DNA from: Pseudomonadota bacterium
GTDB lineage: Bacteria; Pseudomonadota; Gammaproteobacteria; Burkholderiales; UBA9220
NCBI GenBank assembly: GCA_021845865.1
Contig: JAJZVC010000001.1
Coordinates: 53,265 to 117,264, forward strand
Direction of reading: 5' to 3'
DNA: 64,000 bases
Position numbers and translations under genes: made by a program. Shown in pieces: positions 17,338-31,710 of the stretch. The number at the start of each line of letters is the position of its first letter. The stretch's first letter is position 1. Below the pieces are notes generated by a model. It saw only the letters and a program-made list of their open reading frames with translations, was not told the origin of the DNA and did not search any database.

Positions 17338-19614
17338 CTAAAACGTGGAACCCATCTGGAATTGGAATTTCTGCAGCTTATCCCCCTCTTTTTCATTGAG
17401 GGGTTTCGCCAAGCTGAATTTAAGGGGGCCGAAGGGCGAAATCCAACTCACGGCCACGCCCGTGGAGTAGCGCATGCCCCCACCGGAATCTCCCTTGTTA
17501 TAAATGGCGCCCGCGTCGGCGAACAGGCTCATGCGCACGGACTTGTCATTGCGCAACCCCGGGAAGGGAAACAGCACCTCGGCATTGGCCACGACCCGCT
17601 TGTTCCCCCCCAAGGCATAGCCCTGGCTGTCCTTAGGTCCGATGGAAGCGGTGTCATAGCCTCGCACCGACGTCACCCCGCCAGCGTAGAAGTTCTTGAA
17701 GAAGGGCAAATCCTTGGTGCTGCCATAACCGTTACCGATGCCAGCCTCACCGTTCAACATCAAGGTAAACGTATCGCTCAGCGGCCGATACCACTGAATC
17801 TGATAATTGGCTTTGTAGTACTTAAGTTTACCGCCGGGCAGGCCCATCTCGCCGTAGGCTCGCTGTAGCGTTCCCTTGGTCGTATACGTCAAACTGTCAC
17901 GGCTATCCCGCGCCCAGCCCAAGTCGCCGCGCAGCGTCGAATTGCGCTCGCCATATTGGTTTACAAAATCAATATAGCGCTGAGTGGCATTAGTCCCCAA
18001 GGTAATCTTGGTGCTGTCGTAGGCGAGGCCGAAGTTGATGGTGTCGTATTCGTTGAGCGGCACACCGAAACGCACCCCAGCCCCGATCGAATCAGAAGCA
18101 TAGCCCGCCAGGGCGGACAGAGCCGTCGCATCCACCTTGCGCTTATACGCATCAAAGCCACGGCTGACCCCATCGACGGTCCAATAAGGGTCAGTATAAG
18201 AAACCGAGTAGATTTTATTGATTCGACCATTGCTGAATTGGGTGGAGAGGCTTTTCCCCGTTCCCAGCCAGTTGTTCTGCGACACCGAACCACTGAACAG
18301 AATGCCTTCGGAACTGGAAAAGCCCGCGCCCAACATCATGCTGCCGGTGGGCCGCTCCTCCACGTTGACATTGACGTCCACCTGGTCCGTCGTGCCGGCC
18401 ACGGCGGGGGTTTCCACGTTGACATCCTTGAAGTAGCCCAGGCGGTCCACGCGTTCCCGGGAACGCTTGACCTTCTCGGTGGAATACCAGCCGCCCTCCA
18501 TCTGGCGCATTTCACGACGGATGACCTCGTCCCGGGTCTTGGTGTTGCCGGTAATATTGATGCGCCGCACATACACGCGCCGGCCGGGATCGATGAAGAA
18601 CGTGAAGGAAGCCTGGTGCTTCTCCTTGTCCAGTTCCGGCACGGCATTGACGTTGGCGAAGGCATAGCCGTCATTGCCCAGGCGATCGCCGATCAGCTTG
18701 CTGGACTCGGTCAGCTTTTCCCGTGAAAACACCTGACCCGGCTTGATCTTGATCAGCTTGCGCAACTCGTCCTCGGGCACCAGCATCTCACCCGCCAGCT
18801 TCACGCCGGATACGGTGTACTTCTCCCCCTCGGCAATATTGACGGTAATGTAAATACCCTGCTTGTCCGGCGTAATGGACACCTGGGTAGAGTCGATGTT
18901 GAATTCCAGATAGCCGCGGTTAAGGTAAAAGGAACGCAGATTCTCCAAATCCCCAGAGAGCTTTTCCTTGGAGTACTGGTCGTTTTTGCTCCACCAGGTC
19001 ATCCAACCCGGCGTGGAAAGCACGAACTGCTTAAGGAGTTCCTTTTCCGAAAACGCCCGGTTACCGACAATATTGATCTGGCGTATCTTGGCGACGGCTC
19101 CTTCATCCACGTCGAAGCGAATGGCGACCCGGTTGCGCTCCAGGGGCGTGACGGTGGTCTTGATCGTCACCGCATATTTGCCGCGGCTGAAATACTGGCG
19201 CTTCAGCTCCTGTTCCGCCTTGTCCAGCATGGAGCGGTCGAAAATCCGTCCCTCGGCCAAGCCGGCCTGCTTCAGGCCATCCTTCAGCTTGTCCTTGTCG
19301 AACTCCTTGAGGCCGACGAACTCGATTTGGGAAATGGCCGGGCGCTCCTGGACCATCACCACCAGGGTGTTCCCCTCCGACTCCAGGCGCACGTCCTTGA
19401 AGAAACCGGTGCCGAACAGCGCCTTGACGGCCTGGGAAACCTTCTCGTCATCCAGGGTATCGCCCACCTTGACCGGCAAGTAGCTGAACACCGTCCCTGC
19501 CTCGGTGCGCTGGATCCCCTCGACCCGGATATCCTTGATCACGAACGGTTCCATGGCCCACGCGGACCCACAGTACAACCCCATTATCAACAGCGCTATT
19601 TTTTTCGGTTTCAT
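17338..19614 (-). CDS. bamA: Outer membrane protein assembly factor BamA
   Basis: A 758-residue outer-membrane protein that inserts beta-barrel proteins. A signal peptide of about 20 residues ends GSAWA. Five POTRA domains follow (about 22-420), opening with [20 protein letters not shown]. The C-terminal 16-strand barrel contains the [11 protein letters not shown] loop motif (VRGF/Y) and ends with phenylalanine, as expected for the beta-signal. It lies between rseP and skp and is probably cotranscribed with them. Confidence 0.98.
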   Translation of the reverse strand: MKPKKIALLIMGLYCGSAWAMEPFVIKDIRVEGIQRTEAGTVFSYLPVKVGDTLDDEKVSQAVKALFGTGFFKDVRLESEGNTLVVMVQERPAISQIEFVGLKEFDKDKLKDGLKQAGLAEGRIFDRSMLDKAEQELKRQYFSRGKYAVTIKTTVTPLERNRVAIRFDVDEGAVAKIRQINIVGNRAFSEKELLKQFVLSTPGWMTWWSKNDQYSKEKLSGDLENLRSFYLNRGYLEFNIDSTQVSITPDKQGIYITVNIAEGEKYTVSGVKLAGEMLVPEDELRKLIKIKPGQVFSREKLTESSKLIGDRLGNDGYAFANVNAVPELDKEKHQASFTFFIDPGRRVYVRRINITGNTKTRDEVIRREMRQMEGGWYSTEKVKRSRERVDRLGYFKDVNVETPAVAGTTDQVDVNVNVEERPTGSMMLGAGFSSSEGILFSGSVSQNNWLGTGKSLSTQFSNGRINKIYSVSYTDPYWTVDGVSRGFDAYKRKVDATALSALAGYASDSIGAGVRFGVPLNEYDTINFGLAYDSTKITLGTNATQRYIDFVNQYGERNSTLRGDLGWARDSRDSLTYTTKGTLQRAYGEMGLPGGKLKYYKANYQIQWYRPLSDTFTLMLNGEAGIGNGYGSTKDLPFFKNFYAGGVTSVRGYDTASIGPKDSQGYALGGNKRVVANAEVLFPFPGLRNDKSVRMSLFADAGAIYNKGDSGGGMRYSTGVAVSWISPFGPLKFSLAKPLNEKEGDKLQKFQFQMGSTF

Positions 19615-19622
19615 AGGTGGCG

Positions 19623-20978
19623 TCAGTTGGCGATCAACCGGTTAATATCGTTGTAAAAGGCAAAAACCATCAGCAGCGCCAGCAATGCCATACCGACCTG
19701 CTGGCCAACGGCCATGGTTTTCTCGGAAACGGGGCTGCCTTTGATAAGCTCGGCAATATAATACATCAAATGCCCCCCATCCAATAAGGGGACGGGCAAG
19801 AGGTTCAGCACGCCGAGGCTGATGCTGATCAAGGCGAGAAAGCTCAAGAAGGAAAACCAGCCCGAACGGGCAGACTGGCCGGCATAGTCTGCGATGGTCA
19901 AAGGTCCGCTGATATTTTTCAGGGAAACCTGTCCCACCACCATTCGCCCCAGCATTTCCAGACTGAAGGCGGACATATCCCAAGTCTTTGCCACGGCCTT
20001 GGCTAAGGCCACATGGGCCGGATAGCTCACCTCCACGAAAAGGCTTTCCACCATCCGCTGATCGACCCATGGCGCGGCGCCGATCCGGCCTATCATGTGC
20101 CCTTTTTCCTCGACCCTGGCCGGCACCACGGTAATGCTGAGCGGCTGCCCTTTGCGCAGAATATCGAGCACCAGCGGCTGCCCGGGATGCTCCTGTACCG
20201 AGCGGACCAGATCTTCCCACCGGTAAACGGCTTTTCCATCAACCGCCGCGACCTTGTCCCCACGCAACAGCCCCGCCCGCATCCCGACGCCACCGGGCAC
20301 CAGCTCCCCGATTACCGCCTCCAGAACCGGCTGGAAGGGTAAAAGCCCGAGCTTACCCAGGACGTCGCCATCCATCTCATCCGGAGACAGCGTACCGACA
20401 TCCAGTTGGCGAGTCGCTTCACTGCCTTGTCCGGTTTTCACAGTCAGCGGGACAACGCCGCCTTCCACCGCCTGGCGCAACAGCTGCCAACGCAAATCCT
20501 GCCAGGCCGCCACCGGCTCGCCGCCGACCGCGGAAACCACATCGCCGTTATGCAGCCCGGCCATCGCGGCCGGGCTGGCCGGTGGAGGCTCGGCGACCAC
20601 GGCGCGCAAACCGACGAAACCATGGACGAAAAAGAACCAGTAGAGCAGAATCGCCAGGGCAAAGTTGGCCAACGGACCGGCGGCGACGATGAACATGCGC
20701 TTCCCCACCGTTTGCCGATTGAAGGCCCGTTCCAACTCCTCCGGCGCCACCTCCCCCTCCGTCTCGTCCAGCATCTTGACGTAGCCGCCGAGAGGAAAAG
20801 CCGCCACCGCCCATTCGGTGCGGTCAGCCCCCACCTTCCAGGAAAACAGCGGCTTGCCGAAACCGATGGAAAAGCGCAGCACCTTCACTCCGCACCATCG
20901 TGCCGCCCAGTAGTGCCCCAGTTCGTGGGCCACGATCAGGACGCCGATGACGATAATGAAGGCCCACAATGTCGTCAT
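19623..20978 (-). CDS. rseP: RIP metalloprotease RseP
   Basis: A 451-residue inner-membrane site-2 protease that cleaves anti-sigma factors and leftover signal peptides. The zinc motif is HELGH at 18-22 in the first membrane helix. Two PDZ-like domains occupy about 115-295. The second zinc-ligand motif [12 protein letters not shown] is in the C-terminal membrane part. It follows dxr and precedes bamA, as in E. coli. Length and topology are normal. Confidence 0.97.
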   Translation of the reverse strand: MTTLWAFIIVIGVLIVAHELGHYWAARWCGVKVLRFSIGFGKPLFSWKVGADRTEWAVAAFPLGGYVKMLDETEGEVAPEELERAFNRQTVGKRMFIVAAGPLANFALAILLYWFFFVHGFVGLRAVVAEPPPASPAAMAGLHNGDVVSAVGGEPVAAWQDLRWQLLRQAVEGGVVPLTVKTGQGSEATRQLDVGTLSPDEMDGDVLGKLGLLPFQPVLEAVIGELVPGGVGMRAGLLRGDKVAAVDGKAVYRWEDLVRSVQEHPGQPLVLDILRKGQPLSITVVPARVEEKGHMIGRIGAAPWVDQRMVESLFVEVSYPAHVALAKAVAKTWDMSAFSLEMLGRMVVGQVSLKNISGPLTIADYAGQSARSGWFSFLSFLALISISLGVLNLLPVPLLDGGHLMYYIAELIKGSPVSEKTMAVGQQVGMALLALLMVFAFYNDINRLIAN

Positions 20979-20981
20979 GGA

Positions 20982-22181
20982 TCAGGCCTCGACCCGTCCG
21001 TGGGATTTCAGCCACTCCTTCGCCCGCAGGCGGGCCTCATGATCGGCGGCCAGAACCTGCTCCAGGGTTTCCACCTCGCCGATGGCGGACTGCTCCAGCA
21101 CCTGCTCGATCAAACGCGGAATGCCGAGGTAGGGAATCCGTTCCTTGAGGAAGGCGTCCACGGCCACCTCATTGGCCGCATTGAGGATCGCCGGCGCGGT
21201 CCCGCCCCTGGACAGGACCTGATAGGCCAGGGACAAACAGGGGAAGCGGGCAAAGTCTGGCGCCTCGAAGTCCAGGCGGGCGATCTTGAACAGGTCCAGA
21301 GACGACACGCCGGCATCCAAGCGCTCGGGAAATCCCATGGCATAGGCGATAGGTGTGCGCATGTCGGGGTTGCCCAACTGGGCCAGCACCGAGCCGTCCA
21401 CGTACTCCACCATGGAATGGATCACGCTTTGCGGATGCACCACCACCTCGATCTGTTCCGCTGCCGCGTCGAACAGCCAATGGGCTTCGATCACCTCCAG
21501 CCCTTTGTTCATCAGGGTCGAGGAGTCGATGGTGATCTTCGGCCCCATCACCCAGTTGGGATGAGCCAGGGCCTGCTTGGGGGTCACCTTTTCCAACTCC
21601 GCCTGGGGAGTCGCGCGGAAAGGCCCGCCGGAAGCCGTCAGCAGGATGCGCTTGACGCCAACCGAGGCCAGGCCGCGCCGGTAATCGGAGGGCAGGGACT
21701 GGAACACGGCATTGTGCTCACTGTCGATGGGCAGCAGCACGGCATTGCTGCGGCGCACCTCCTCCATGAACAAGCGGCCGGACACCACCAGGGTTTCCTT
21801 GTTCGCCAGAAGAATGCGTTTCCCCGTTTTGGCGGCAGCCAGCGAGGGACGCAAGCCTGCGCTGCCCACGATGGCGGCCATGACGCTATCCACTTCCGGC
21901 AGGGAGGCCACCCGCTCCAGGGAATCAATGCCGCTCAACACCTCGATATCCAACCCGGCGGCGACAATCTTGCCGCGCAAATCCTCGGCGCTATCGGCAT
22001 CCAGCATCACGGCGTATTTCGGCCGGAAGGCCTGGCATTGCTGGAACAGCTTATCAACCTGGGTATTAGCCGTCAGGGCCACCACCCGAAACCGCTCCGG
22101 ATGACGCGCAACGACATCCAAGGTATTGGTGCCGATGGTGCCCGTAGACCCCAGCACGGTGAGATTTTGCACAGTCGACAT
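20982..22181 (-). CDS. dxr: 1-deoxy-D-xylulose 5-phosphate reductoisomerase
   Basis: A 399-residue NADPH-dependent enzyme of the MEP isoprenoid pathway that forms 2-C-methylerythritol 4-phosphate. The NADPH-binding motif is [13 protein letters not shown] near residue 11. The metal and substrate region contains [13 protein letters not shown] and LTASGGPFR, and [15 protein letters not shown] follows. The ATG overlaps the cdsA stop by one base (TAATG). Together with uppS in the same cluster it links isoprenoid supply to cell-wall carrier lipid synthesis. Confidence 0.98.
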   Translation of the reverse strand: MSTVQNLTVLGSTGTIGTNTLDVVARHPERFRVVALTANTQVDKLFQQCQAFRPKYAVMLDADSAEDLRGKIVAAGLDIEVLSGIDSLERVASLPEVDSVMAAIVGSAGLRPSLAAAKTGKRILLANKETLVVSGRLFMEEVRRSNAVLLPIDSEHNAVFQSLPSDYRRGLASVGVKRILLTASGGPFRATPQAELEKVTPKQALAHPNWVMGPKITIDSSTLMNKGLEVIEAHWLFDAAAEQIEVVVHPQSVIHSMVEYVDGSVLAQLGNPDMRTPIAYAMGFPERLDAGVSSLDLFKIARLDFEAPDFARFPCLSLAYQVLSRGGTAPAILNAANEVAVDAFLKERIPYLGIPRLIEQVLEQSAIGEVETLEQVLAADHEARLRAKEWLKSHGRVEA

Positions 22182-22996
22182 TATTTTCCCAGAAAGAGAA
22201 TCAGCAAGGCAGCCATGGGAAGCGTGGAAGTCAGGGCATCGACCCGGTCCAGGATTCCCCCGTGCCCAGGAAGAATCGTCCCGCTGTCTTTCAACCCGGC
22301 TTGACGCTTCATCCAGGACTCGAACAGGTCACCCTCGATGCTGAAGGCCGTCAGCAGCAGCCCTGCAGGCACCAGCACAAGGGGAGAAGAATAAAACTGA
22401 CTCACCGCAAGCGTATACAGGGCCACCCCTGCCAACGCCCCCCCCACCCCTTCCCAGGTCTTGCCGGGACTGATGGCTGGAGCAAGCTTGTTCTTGCCGA
22501 AGCGCCGGCCTGCAAAGTAGGCGGCGCTGTCGGCGATCCACACTGTCGCCATGACTCCCAGCAGCAGCCAAGGGCTTTCGGTCCGCAACCCCGCCAGCGC
22601 CAGCCACGTTGGCACCAGCACAATCCACCCCACCAATGCGAGCAGCACGGGATTGCGGGAATGCCATCCCTTTGCCAGCCATAAAGGAACCATGAGCGAC
22701 CAGAACAACCAGGATACGGAAAGCAAAACCACAACGGCCGGCTTTTCCTTCGTCAACAGAAGCGCCCCGCCGTCGCCGCCGAGGAACCCCAGCAACAACG
22801 CCCCGAGCAGCGCGGTGAGCCCGCCGTAACCCCAGGACATCCCTTGGGAATAAAACGCCAGGCCGCCCCATTCCCGCCCCCCCAGGAGCAGCAAGCCCAG
22901 CATCAGGAGGGACCAGTAGAGCGGTGGCAGCCAGAAAAGCGCGGCCAGCAAAACCGCCAGCAGGATGACGGCGGTAACGAGGCGCTGTTTAAGCAT
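22181..22996 (-). CDS. cdsA: Phosphatidate cytidylyltransferase
   Basis: A 271-residue multi-pass membrane enzyme that makes CDP-diacylglycerol from phosphatidate and CTP. At least six hydrophobic segments are visible. The C-terminal family signature is present as [20 protein letters not shown] followed by DRVD, and [11 protein letters not shown] lies in the preceding loop. Its start overlaps the uppS 3' end by 8 bases, and its stop overlaps the dxr start by one. Confidence 0.97.
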   Translation of the reverse strand: MLKQRLVTAVILLAVLLAALFWLPPLYWSLLMLGLLLLGGREWGGLAFYSQGMSWGYGGLTALLGALLLGFLGGDGGALLLTKEKPAVVVLLSVSWLFWSLMVPLWLAKGWHSRNPVLLALVGWIVLVPTWLALAGLRTESPWLLLGVMATVWIADSAAYFAGRRFGKNKLAPAISPGKTWEGVGGALAGVALYTLAVSQFYSSPLVLVPAGLLLTAFSIEGDLFESWMKRQAGLKDSGTILPGHGGILDRVDALTSTLPMAALLILFLGK

Positions 22997-23744
22997 CCGC
23001 TTTCAACTGTTCGCTGGTTCGACCGAAGCGCCGTTCCCGTTGACGGAAAGAATCGAAGGCCCGTTCCAGCGCCTTCCGGTCAAAATCCGGCCACAGGGTA
23101 TCGGTGAAATAAAGTTCGGTGTAAGCCAGCTGCCACAGCAGGAAATTGCTGATGCGCTGCTCGCCGCCGGTGCGGATGAACAGATCCGGCTCCGGGGCGT
23201 AATGCAGTGACAGGTAGGGAGCGAAATCCTCTTCCGAAAAGACCAGGGCTTTTTCCGGCTTCTCGCGAAGCAGGGTCTGGACAGCCTGGAGGATATCCCA
23301 GCGCCCTCCGTAATTGGCGGCAATGGTCAGGGTCAGCTTGGTGTTTTCCGAGGTCTTGGCCTCGGCCTGCTCAATCATCCGGATCAGCTTATCGTCGAAG
23401 CGTGACAGATCGCCGATCACCTTGAGGCGCACGCCGTTCTGATGCAGCTTGGCCACTTCCCGCTCCAGGGCCAGCATGAAGAGCTGCATCAGCATCGACA
23501 CTTCTTCCACCGGCCGGCGCCAGTTTTCGCTGCTGAAAGCGAACAGGGTCAGGTACTCCACGCCCAGTTCAATGCAGGATTTGACGGTTTCGCGGACGGC
23601 TTCCAGCCCCTGCTTGTGGCCGGCGATACGGGGCATGAAGCGCTTTTTCGCCCAACGGCCATTGCCGTCCATGATCACCGCCACATGGCGCGGCACCACG
23701 GCGTTGGCAGGGATGCCCCGGGTGGAGCTGATGAAGGAGGTCAC
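22989..23744 (-). CDS. uppS: Undecaprenyl diphosphate synthase
   Basis: A 251-residue cis-prenyltransferase that extends farnesyl diphosphate to the C55 carrier for cell-wall and O-antigen building blocks. The diagnostic motif [15 protein letters not shown] has catalytic Asp26. SSENWRRP and the C-terminal [20 protein letters not shown] and [14 protein letters not shown] stretches complete the family pattern. It lies between frr and cdsA. Confidence 0.98.
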   Translation of the reverse strand: MTSFISSTRGIPANAVVPRHVAVIMDGNGRWAKKRFMPRIAGHKQGLEAVRETVKSCIELGVEYLTLFAFSSENWRRPVEEVSMLMQLFMLALEREVAKLHQNGVRLKVIGDLSRFDDKLIRMIEQAEAKTSENTKLTLTIAANYGGRWDILQAVQTLLREKPEKALVFSEEDFAPYLSLHYAPEPDLFIRTGGEQRISNFLLWQLAYTELYFTDTLWPDFDRKALERAFDSFRQRERRFGRTSEQLKADA

Positions 23745-23752
23745 GAAGCCCC

Positions 23753-24310
23753 CTAAACCGCCATCAGGTCCGTTTCCTTGGCCTGGAGAACCTTATCGAC
23801 CTCGCCGACGTATTTGTCGGTGAGCTTTTGAATCTCGTCCTGGGCGCGGCGCTCGTCGTCCTCGCTGATCAGCTTGTCCTTCAGCGCCTTTTTCAGGGAT
23901 TCGTTGGCATCGCGGCGCACGTTGCGCACCGCCACCTTGGCATTCTCGCCCTCGCCCTTCACCACTTTGATCAGCTCCTTGCGGCGTTCCTCGGTCAGGG
24001 GCGGCATCGGCACGCGGATCACGTCGCCGCTGGCGCTGGGGTTGAGCCCCAGATCGGCCTCGCGGATGGCCTTCTCGATCACCGCGGCCATTTTCTTCTC
24101 CCAGGGCTGGACGCCGATGGTGCGCGCATCCACCAGGGTCAGGTTGGCCACCTGGTTGATCGGCACTTCGCTGCCGTAATAGTCCACCATGACATGGTCC
24201 AGAATGCCGGTATGAGCCCGACCGGTACGCACCTTGGCCAGATCGGTCTTCAGGGCCTCGATGGATTTCTGCATCTTCTGTTCGGCAGTTTTCTTCAGGT
24301 CTGCGATCAT
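23753..24310 (-). CDS. frr: Ribosome recycling factor
   Basis: A 185-residue protein that splits post-termination ribosomes together with EF-G. It has the standard three-helix bundle pattern, with [15 protein letters not shown] and the interdomain [13 protein letters not shown], and the conserved [15 protein letters not shown] helix start. Two in-frame ATGs lie 6 bases apart; the second gives the standard 185-residue length and leaves a 9-base gap after AAAGGA, so I choose it. The pyrH-frr pair is conserved. Confidence 0.97.
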   Translation of the reverse strand: MIADLKKTAEQKMQKSIEALKTDLAKVRTGRAHTGILDHVMVDYYGSEVPINQVANLTLVDARTIGVQPWEKKMAAVIEKAIREADLGLNPSASGDVIRVPMPPLTEERRKELIKVVKGEGENAKVAVRNVRRDANESLKKALKDKLISEDDERRAQDEIQKLTDKYVGEVDKVLQAKETDLMAV

Positions 24311-24344
24311 GATCATCTATCCTTTCAGCCAGTTCTTGCCCCGG

Positions 24345-25061
24345 TCAGCACTTGACCAGGGTTCCTTCGTCCTCGCCCATCACCACGCGCTTCAAGGCAC
24401 CTTCCTTGAAGATGCTCAGCACGCAGAGAGGCATGTTCTGGTCACGGCACAGGGCGAACGCCGTTGCATCCATCACCTTCAAATCCCGGCTGATGGCCTC
24501 GTCGAAGGTCAGGGTCTGGTAACGCGTGGCGCTCGGGTCCTTCTTCGGGTCAGCGGTGTAGACCCCATCCACCTTGGTCGCCTTGAGGACGATATCGGCC
24601 CCGATCTCCACCCCGCGCAGGGCGGCTGCGGTGTCGGTGGTAAAGAAGGGGTTGCCGGTGCCGGCACCGAAAATCACCACCTTGCCTTCTTCCAGGTAAC
24701 GGATAGCCTTGCCGCGAATATAGGGCTCGGCCACCTGTTCGATGGTCAAAGCGGATTGCACGCGGGCATTCACGCCCGCGCGACGGAAAGCATCTTGCAA
24801 AGCCAGGGCGTTCATCACCGTGGCCAACATGCCCATGTAGTCGGCCGTGGCGCGGTCCATGCCGGCGGCACCGGGGGCCACCCCCCGGAAAATATTGCCG
24901 CCGCCGATCACCACGCCCACCTGCACTCCCAGGCGCACCACTTCCGCCACTTCGGCGACGATGCGCTCGATGGTATCGCGGTTGATGCCGTAGGCATCGT
25001 CGCCCATCAGGGCTTCGCCGCTGAGCTTCAGCAGGATGCGCTTGAATGCAGGGGCCGTCAT
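24345..25061 (-). CDS. pyrH: UMP kinase
   Basis: A 238-residue hexameric kinase of the amino acid kinase fold that phosphorylates UMP. The N-terminus [15 protein letters not shown] is the phosphate-binding motif. [32 protein letters not shown] and [17 protein letters not shown] follow in the usual order. It starts 4 bases after tsf ends and is probably cotranscribed with tsf and frr. Confidence 0.98.
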   Translation of the reverse strand: MTAPAFKRILLKLSGEALMGDDAYGINRDTIERIVAEVAEVVRLGVQVGVVIGGGNIFRGVAPGAAGMDRATADYMGMLATVMNALALQDAFRRAGVNARVQSALTIEQVAEPYIRGKAIRYLEEGKVVIFGAGTGNPFFTTDTAAALRGVEIGADIVLKATKVDGVYTADPKKDPSATRYQTLTFDEAISRDLKVMDATAFALCRDQNMPLCVLSIFKEGALKRVVMGEDEGTLVKC

Positions 25062-25065
25062 GGGA

Positions 25066-25950
25066 TCAACCCTTCGCCGCGGCGGCTTGGGCCATCACTT
25101 CCTCGGCGAAGTTGTCCTGGCGCTTCTCCAGGCCCTCGCCCACCACGTACAGGGTGAAGCTGTTGACAGCGGAACCCTTGGACTTCAGCACTTGCTCCAC
25201 GGTCTGCTTGTCATCCTTGACGAAAGGCTGACCGAGCAGGGTCACTTCCTTGAGGAACTTCTGCACCGTGCCTTCCACCATCTTTTCCACGATATTGGCG
25301 GGCTTGCCGGACTCGGCGGCCTTTTCGGCGGCGATGCGGCGCTCGGTTTCGATCAGTTCCGCCGGCACGCCGGAAGCGTCCAGGGACTTGGGCTTCACCG
25401 CGGCAACGTGCATGGCGATGTCCTTGGCCAGTGCCTCGTCGCCCGTCAGGTCCACCAGCACGCCGATCTTGCTGCCGCCATGGACATAGCTGGCCAGCTT
25501 GCCCTTGGCTTCAATGCGCACGAAGCGGCGCAGGGACATGTTCTCGCCGATCTTGCCGATCAATTGCGTGCGGATTTCTTCCACGGGCTGACCGCCGATG
25601 GACATGGCGGAGAGAGCGGCCACGTCGGCGGGGTTGTTCTTGGCCACCAGCTCAGCCAGGTTCTTGGTGAAGGCGAGGAAGTCGTCGTTCTTGGCGACGA
25701 AGTCGGTTTCGCAGTTCACTTCGATCATGGAGCCCAGCTTGCCGTCGGCGGAAATATAAATGCCCACCACGCCTTCGGCGGCAATGCGGCCGGCGGCCTT
25801 GGTGGCCTTGCTGCCGAACTTCACGCGCAGAATCTCTTCCGCCTTCGCCATGTCGCCGGCGGCTTCCGCGAGGGCCTTCTTGCAGTCCATCATCGGCGCG
25901 TCGGTGCGATCACGCAGTTCTTTCACCATGCTTGCGGTGACTTCAGCCAT
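25066..25950 (-). CDS. tsf: Elongation factor Ts
   Basis: A 294-residue guanine nucleotide exchange factor for EF-Tu. The N-terminal UBA-like domain includes [19 protein letters not shown], and the EF-Tu-contact motif region follows with [11 protein letters not shown]. The dimerisation and C-terminal modules are present, and length is normal for the family. It follows rpsB after a hairpin that probably attenuates transcription. Confidence 0.98.
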   Translation of the reverse strand: MAEVTASMVKELRDRTDAPMMDCKKALAEAAGDMAKAEEILRVKFGSKATKAAGRIAAEGVVGIYISADGKLGSMIEVNCETDFVAKNDDFLAFTKNLAELVAKNNPADVAALSAMSIGGQPVEEIRTQLIGKIGENMSLRRFVRIEAKGKLASYVHGGSKIGVLVDLTGDEALAKDIAMHVAAVKPKSLDASGVPAELIETERRIAAEKAAESGKPANIVEKMVEGTVQKFLKEVTLLGQPFVKDDKQTVEQVLKSKGSAVNSFTLYVVGEGLEKRQDNFAEEVMAQAAAAKG

Positions 25951-25985
25951 TTCGTACTCCTAAAAGCTTTATTGGGATTAACTGT

Positions 25986-26011
25986 AAAAAAAGGGGCGGC
26001 AGCCCCTTTTT
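25986..26011 (-). terminator. Attenuator-type hairpin between rpsB and tsf
   Basis: On the minus strand GGGGC and GCCCC pair around a 4-base loop, flanked by an A-run and a T-run of at least five. It looks like an intrinsic terminator, yet the conserved operon continues, so partial readthrough (attenuation) is likely. Confidence 0.75.
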
Positions 26012-26026
26012 CAGCAAGCGGGGCGA

Positions 26027-26773
26027 TTACTCCGCCGCCTGCGCTTCCGATTCTTCCACCTCGACGAAGTCGTCGGCGACGATTTCGCGGATGATCTGGC
26101 TCTTGCCTTCCAGCACCGCGTCGGCCACGCCACGGGCGTAGAGACGGATGGCACGGCTGGAGTCGTCGTTGCCGGGAATCACGTAAGCGATACCCTCGGG
26201 GGTGTGGTTGGTATCCACCACGCCGATGACGGGAACGCCGAGCTTGGCGGCTTCGGTCACGGCACCGTGCTGATAGCCGACATCGATGATGAAGATCGCG
26301 TCAGGCAGGGAGGCCATGTTCTTGATGCCGCCCAGGCTGCGCTCCAGCTTTTCCAGCTCGCGGCGGAGACCCAGTGCCTCGCGCTTGGGCAGACGGTCCA
26401 TGGAGCCGTCCTGGATCATGGCGTCCAGGTCGTGCAGGCGCTTGATGGACTGCTTCACGGTCTTGAAGTTGGTGAGCATGCCGCCCAGCCAGCGATGGTC
26501 GACGAAAGGCATGCCGCAACGCTCGGCTTCTTCGCGGATGATTTCGCGGGCCTGGCGCTTGGTGGCGACGAACAGGATGTTGCCCTTGTTGGAGGCCAGC
26601 TGGCGAACGTACTTCATCGCCTCCTGGAACATCGGCAGGGTGGTTTCCAGGTTGATGATGTGGATGTTGTTGCGCTCCCCGAAGATAAAGGGGGCCATCT
26701 TGGGGTTCCAGTAACGGGTCTGGTGGCCGAAGTGCACACCGGCTTCCAGCATTTGACGCATGGTCACGGACAT
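26027..26773 (-). CDS. rpsB: 30S ribosomal protein S2
   Basis: A 248-residue small-subunit ribosomal protein. The N-terminus [20 protein letters not shown] and the internal [18 protein letters not shown] and [17 protein letters not shown] segments are diagnostic. The C-terminus is acidic. I start at ATG 26773, with GGAG eight bases upstream; a codon four residues earlier is not supported by a ribosome-binding site. It is the first gene of the translation-envelope cluster. Confidence 0.98.
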   Translation of the reverse strand: MSVTMRQMLEAGVHFGHQTRYWNPKMAPFIFGERNNIHIINLETTLPMFQEAMKYVRQLASNKGNILFVATKRQAREIIREEAERCGMPFVDHRWLGGMLTNFKTVKQSIKRLHDLDAMIQDGSMDRLPKREALGLRRELEKLERSLGGIKNMASLPDAIFIIDVGYQHGAVTEAAKLGVPVIGVVDTNHTPEGIAYVIPGNDDSSRAIRLYARGVADAVLEGKSQIIREIVADDFVEVEESEAQAAE

Positions 26774-26815
26774 AACTATCTCCAAATAAGGGTTGAGCCT
26801 CCACCCGCCCTGAAG

Positions 26816-26829
26816 GCCCGTCGCCGGGC
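26816..26829 (-). promoter_or_regulatory. 5' leader hairpin of rpsB
   Basis: GCCCG and CGGGC pair around a 4-base loop in the leader between the putative promoter and the rpsB start. Leaders of rpsB are known sites of feedback control by S2 in other proteobacteria; such a role here is inference only. Confidence 0.35.
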
Positions 26830-26877
26830 ACCCTTATGGGGGCGGATGTGCGAATTTTTGCCGCTTTCGCCGATTGC

Positions 26878-26905
26878 GAATTAAGCAAACGTTGAATTTT
26901 AACAA
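26878..26905 (-). promoter_or_regulatory. Putative sigma-70 promoter of the rpsB cluster
   Basis: On the minus strand TTGTTA and TAATTC are spaced by 16 bases in the AT-rich part of the 163-base gap between def and rpsB. This is the only plausible core promoter seen there. Confidence 0.4.
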
Positions 26906-26936
26906 GAAACCGGGGAGCTATTCAAGTTCGCCGCAG

Positions 26937-27470
26937 CTACTCTTCCACGGGAGGACGTTGCGGAAAAAGCACGTCGGTAAAGCCGAACCAGCGCAAGTCG
27001 GTGATGCGCATCGGATAAAGCACGCCGATCAAATGGTCGCACTCGTGCTGCGCCACCCGGGCATGAAAACCCGATACCGAGCGGTCGATAGGGTTTCCCT
27101 GGGCGTCGAAGCCGCGATAGCGCAAGGAAGCGAAGCGGGGCACCCGCCCGCGCATGCCGGGAATGCTCAAACAGCCTTCCCACCCCTCCTCCAATTCGTC
27201 GGACAAGGGTTCCAGCACCGGGTTGATAAGCACCGTGTAAGGCACGCTCTCCGCGTCCGGATAGCGGGACAGCGCCTCGAAGCCGAACACCACTACCTGC
27301 AGCCCCACCCCGATCTGCGGCGCCGCCAGGCCGGCGCCGTCGTTGGCGCGCATGGTGTCGCGCATATCCTGCAGCAGGGCATGGAGCTCCGGCGTATCGA
27401 AACGCTCCACCGGCGCCGCCCTTTCCAGGAGGCGCGAATCGCCCATGCGCAGGATGGGTCTAATCGGCAT
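26937..27470 (-). CDS. def: Peptide deformylase
   Basis: A 177-residue metalloenzyme that removes the formyl group from nascent proteins. The three motifs are present: [13 protein letters not shown] (metal-binding Cys) and QHECDHLIG (metal-binding His pair and catalytic Glu). It ends the smc-to-def run and its start overlaps the mtnP 3' end by 11 bases. It is not next to fmt, so it may be a second deformylase copy in this genome. Confidence 0.96.
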   Translation of the reverse strand: MPIRPILRMGDSRLLERAAPVERFDTPELHALLQDMRDTMRANDGAGLAAPQIGVGLQVVVFGFEALSRYPDAESVPYTVLINPVLEPLSDELEEGWEGCLSIPGMRGRVPRFASLRYRGFDAQGNPIDRSVSGFHARVAQHECDHLIGVLYPMRITDLRWFGFTDVLFPQRPPVEE

Positions 27471-28206
27471 GGATCATGACGACATGCTCGAGAATGGCCC
27501 GCACCCGGTGCATGGAGCGCTCCAGTTCGCGGCCGATTTCGTCGAACTGGATGGCGGTGGCATTATTGCCCCGGCCGGCGGCATAGTTCACCACCACGCC
27601 GATGGCGGCGTAACAAAGCCCCAGTTCCTTGGCCAGGGCCGCCTCGGGCATGCCGGTCATGCCGACGATGGTGGCGCCGTCCCGCTCCAGGCGGTTCACC
27701 TCGGCCTTGGTTTCGAGGCGGGGGCCCTGCATGGTGGCGTACACCCCCGCGTCGAAATACTTCTCCCCCGCCAGATCGGCAGCCTGCATGCACAGGCGGC
27801 GCATCTTGTCGCAATAGGGCTCGGTGAAATCGATGTGGGTGACGGGCGCCTCGGACCCCTCGAAATAAGTGGATTTTCGACCGTAGGTATAGTCGAGGAT
27901 CTGGTCCGGAATCACCAGGGTGCCGGGACCATGGTCGGCGGGAATCCCTCCCACCGACGCCACGGATACGACATCGGTCACCCCCTGGTCGTGAAGAGCC
28001 CATAGATTGGCGCGGTAATTGATTTCGTGGGGAGCCAGGGTGTGGCCATAGCCGTGACGCGCCAGGAACACCACTTCGTGCTCCTTGATATGGCCGAAAG
28101 TGAGCGGGCCCGAGGCATCGCCGTAGGGAGTGCGCACCACCTGGCGCCGGGTGATTTCCAGGTTGGCCAGTTGGGTCAGGCCGCTGCCGCCGATAATTGC
28201 AAGCAT
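27460..28206 (-). CDS. mtnP: S-methyl-5'-thioinosine (or methylthioadenosine) phosphorylase
   Basis: A 248-residue member of the PNP/MTAP phosphorylase family. The phosphate-binding GGSGL at the N-terminus, [19 protein letters not shown] and [12 protein letters not shown] are all present. The base-specificity position reads VVNYAAG with Asn207, where adenine-specific MTAPs have Asp; Asn favours a 6-oxopurine, so methylthioinosine is the likelier substrate (known for the Pseudomonas homologue). The products would be hypoxanthine and methylthioribose-1-phosphate. The upstream hpt gene recycles hypoxanthine, which supports this reading. Confidence 0.9.
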   Translation of the reverse strand: MLAIIGGSGLTQLANLEITRRQVVRTPYGDASGPLTFGHIKEHEVVFLARHGYGHTLAPHEINYRANLWALHDQGVTDVVSVASVGGIPADHGPGTLVIPDQILDYTYGRKSTYFEGSEAPVTHIDFTEPYCDKMRRLCMQAADLAGEKYFDAGVYATMQGPRLETKAEVNRLERDGATIVGMTGMPEAALAKELGLCYAAIGVVVNYAAGRGNNATAIQFDEIGRELERSMHRVRAILEHVVMIHAD

Positions 28207-28247
28207 AATTTCTCCGAGATTCTAGTTATTCCCGAAACGTTGCCGTT

Positions 28248-28792
28248 TCATTCCTTCATTGCGTACACCGCCGGCAGGTTGCGCCACGCCCCCTTGGCGT
28301 CCATGCCGAAACCGAACACGTAGCGGTTGGGCAGGCGGACGCCGACATAATCGGCCTTGATGGGCTTGTCGCGCCCCAGCTCCTTTTCCGAGAACACCGC
28401 GCTGCGAAAGGAGGCAGCCCCCATCTCCAGCATCTTGTCGCGAATCGCCGCCAGGGTGTGGCCCTCGTCCAGAATGTCGTCCAGCACCAGCACCACCCGC
28501 CCCTTCACCTCCTGCTTCGGCAGGGCTTTCCAGGACAACTCGGTGCCCGCCAGCCTGTCCCCGTAGCGGCTGGCATGGAGGTAGTCGAAATCCAGGGGAA
28601 AGCGCAGCAGGGGCAGCAGCTGGCCGGTGAACACCACCGCCCCCCCCATCACCGACAGCACCAGGGGATAGGCATCACGGAGATCGGCGGTGATCTCCCT
28701 GGCCAGGCGCTCCATCACGGCCCGGATTTCCTCCGGCGAACAGATCATCTCCGCCCGCTCGAGCAGCGCCCAGGCTTCCTGAGCGGGCAGCA

Positions 28793-28793
<1 letters not shown>
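28248..28793 (-). CDS. hpt: Hypoxanthine-guanine phosphoribosyltransferase
   Basis: A 181-residue enzyme that converts hypoxanthine and PRPP to IMP. The PRPP-binding motif is LVLDDILDEGHTLAAI, and the flexible-loop and base-binding region ends with YVGVRLPNRYVFGFGMD. No ATG stands at the right place: a GTG that overlaps the galU stop (TAGTG) and follows GGGGAAA gives the expected N-terminal helix, so I start there. A long in-frame extension into galU is rejected. It is coupled to galU upstream and mtnP downstream. Confidence 0.93.

Positions 28794-31710
<2,917 letters not shown>

Noticed and set aside
20406..22304. A 632-codon open frame antisense to rseP and dxr
   Set aside because: It is His/Gln-rich shadow sequence over two well-identified genes, with no ribosome-binding site.
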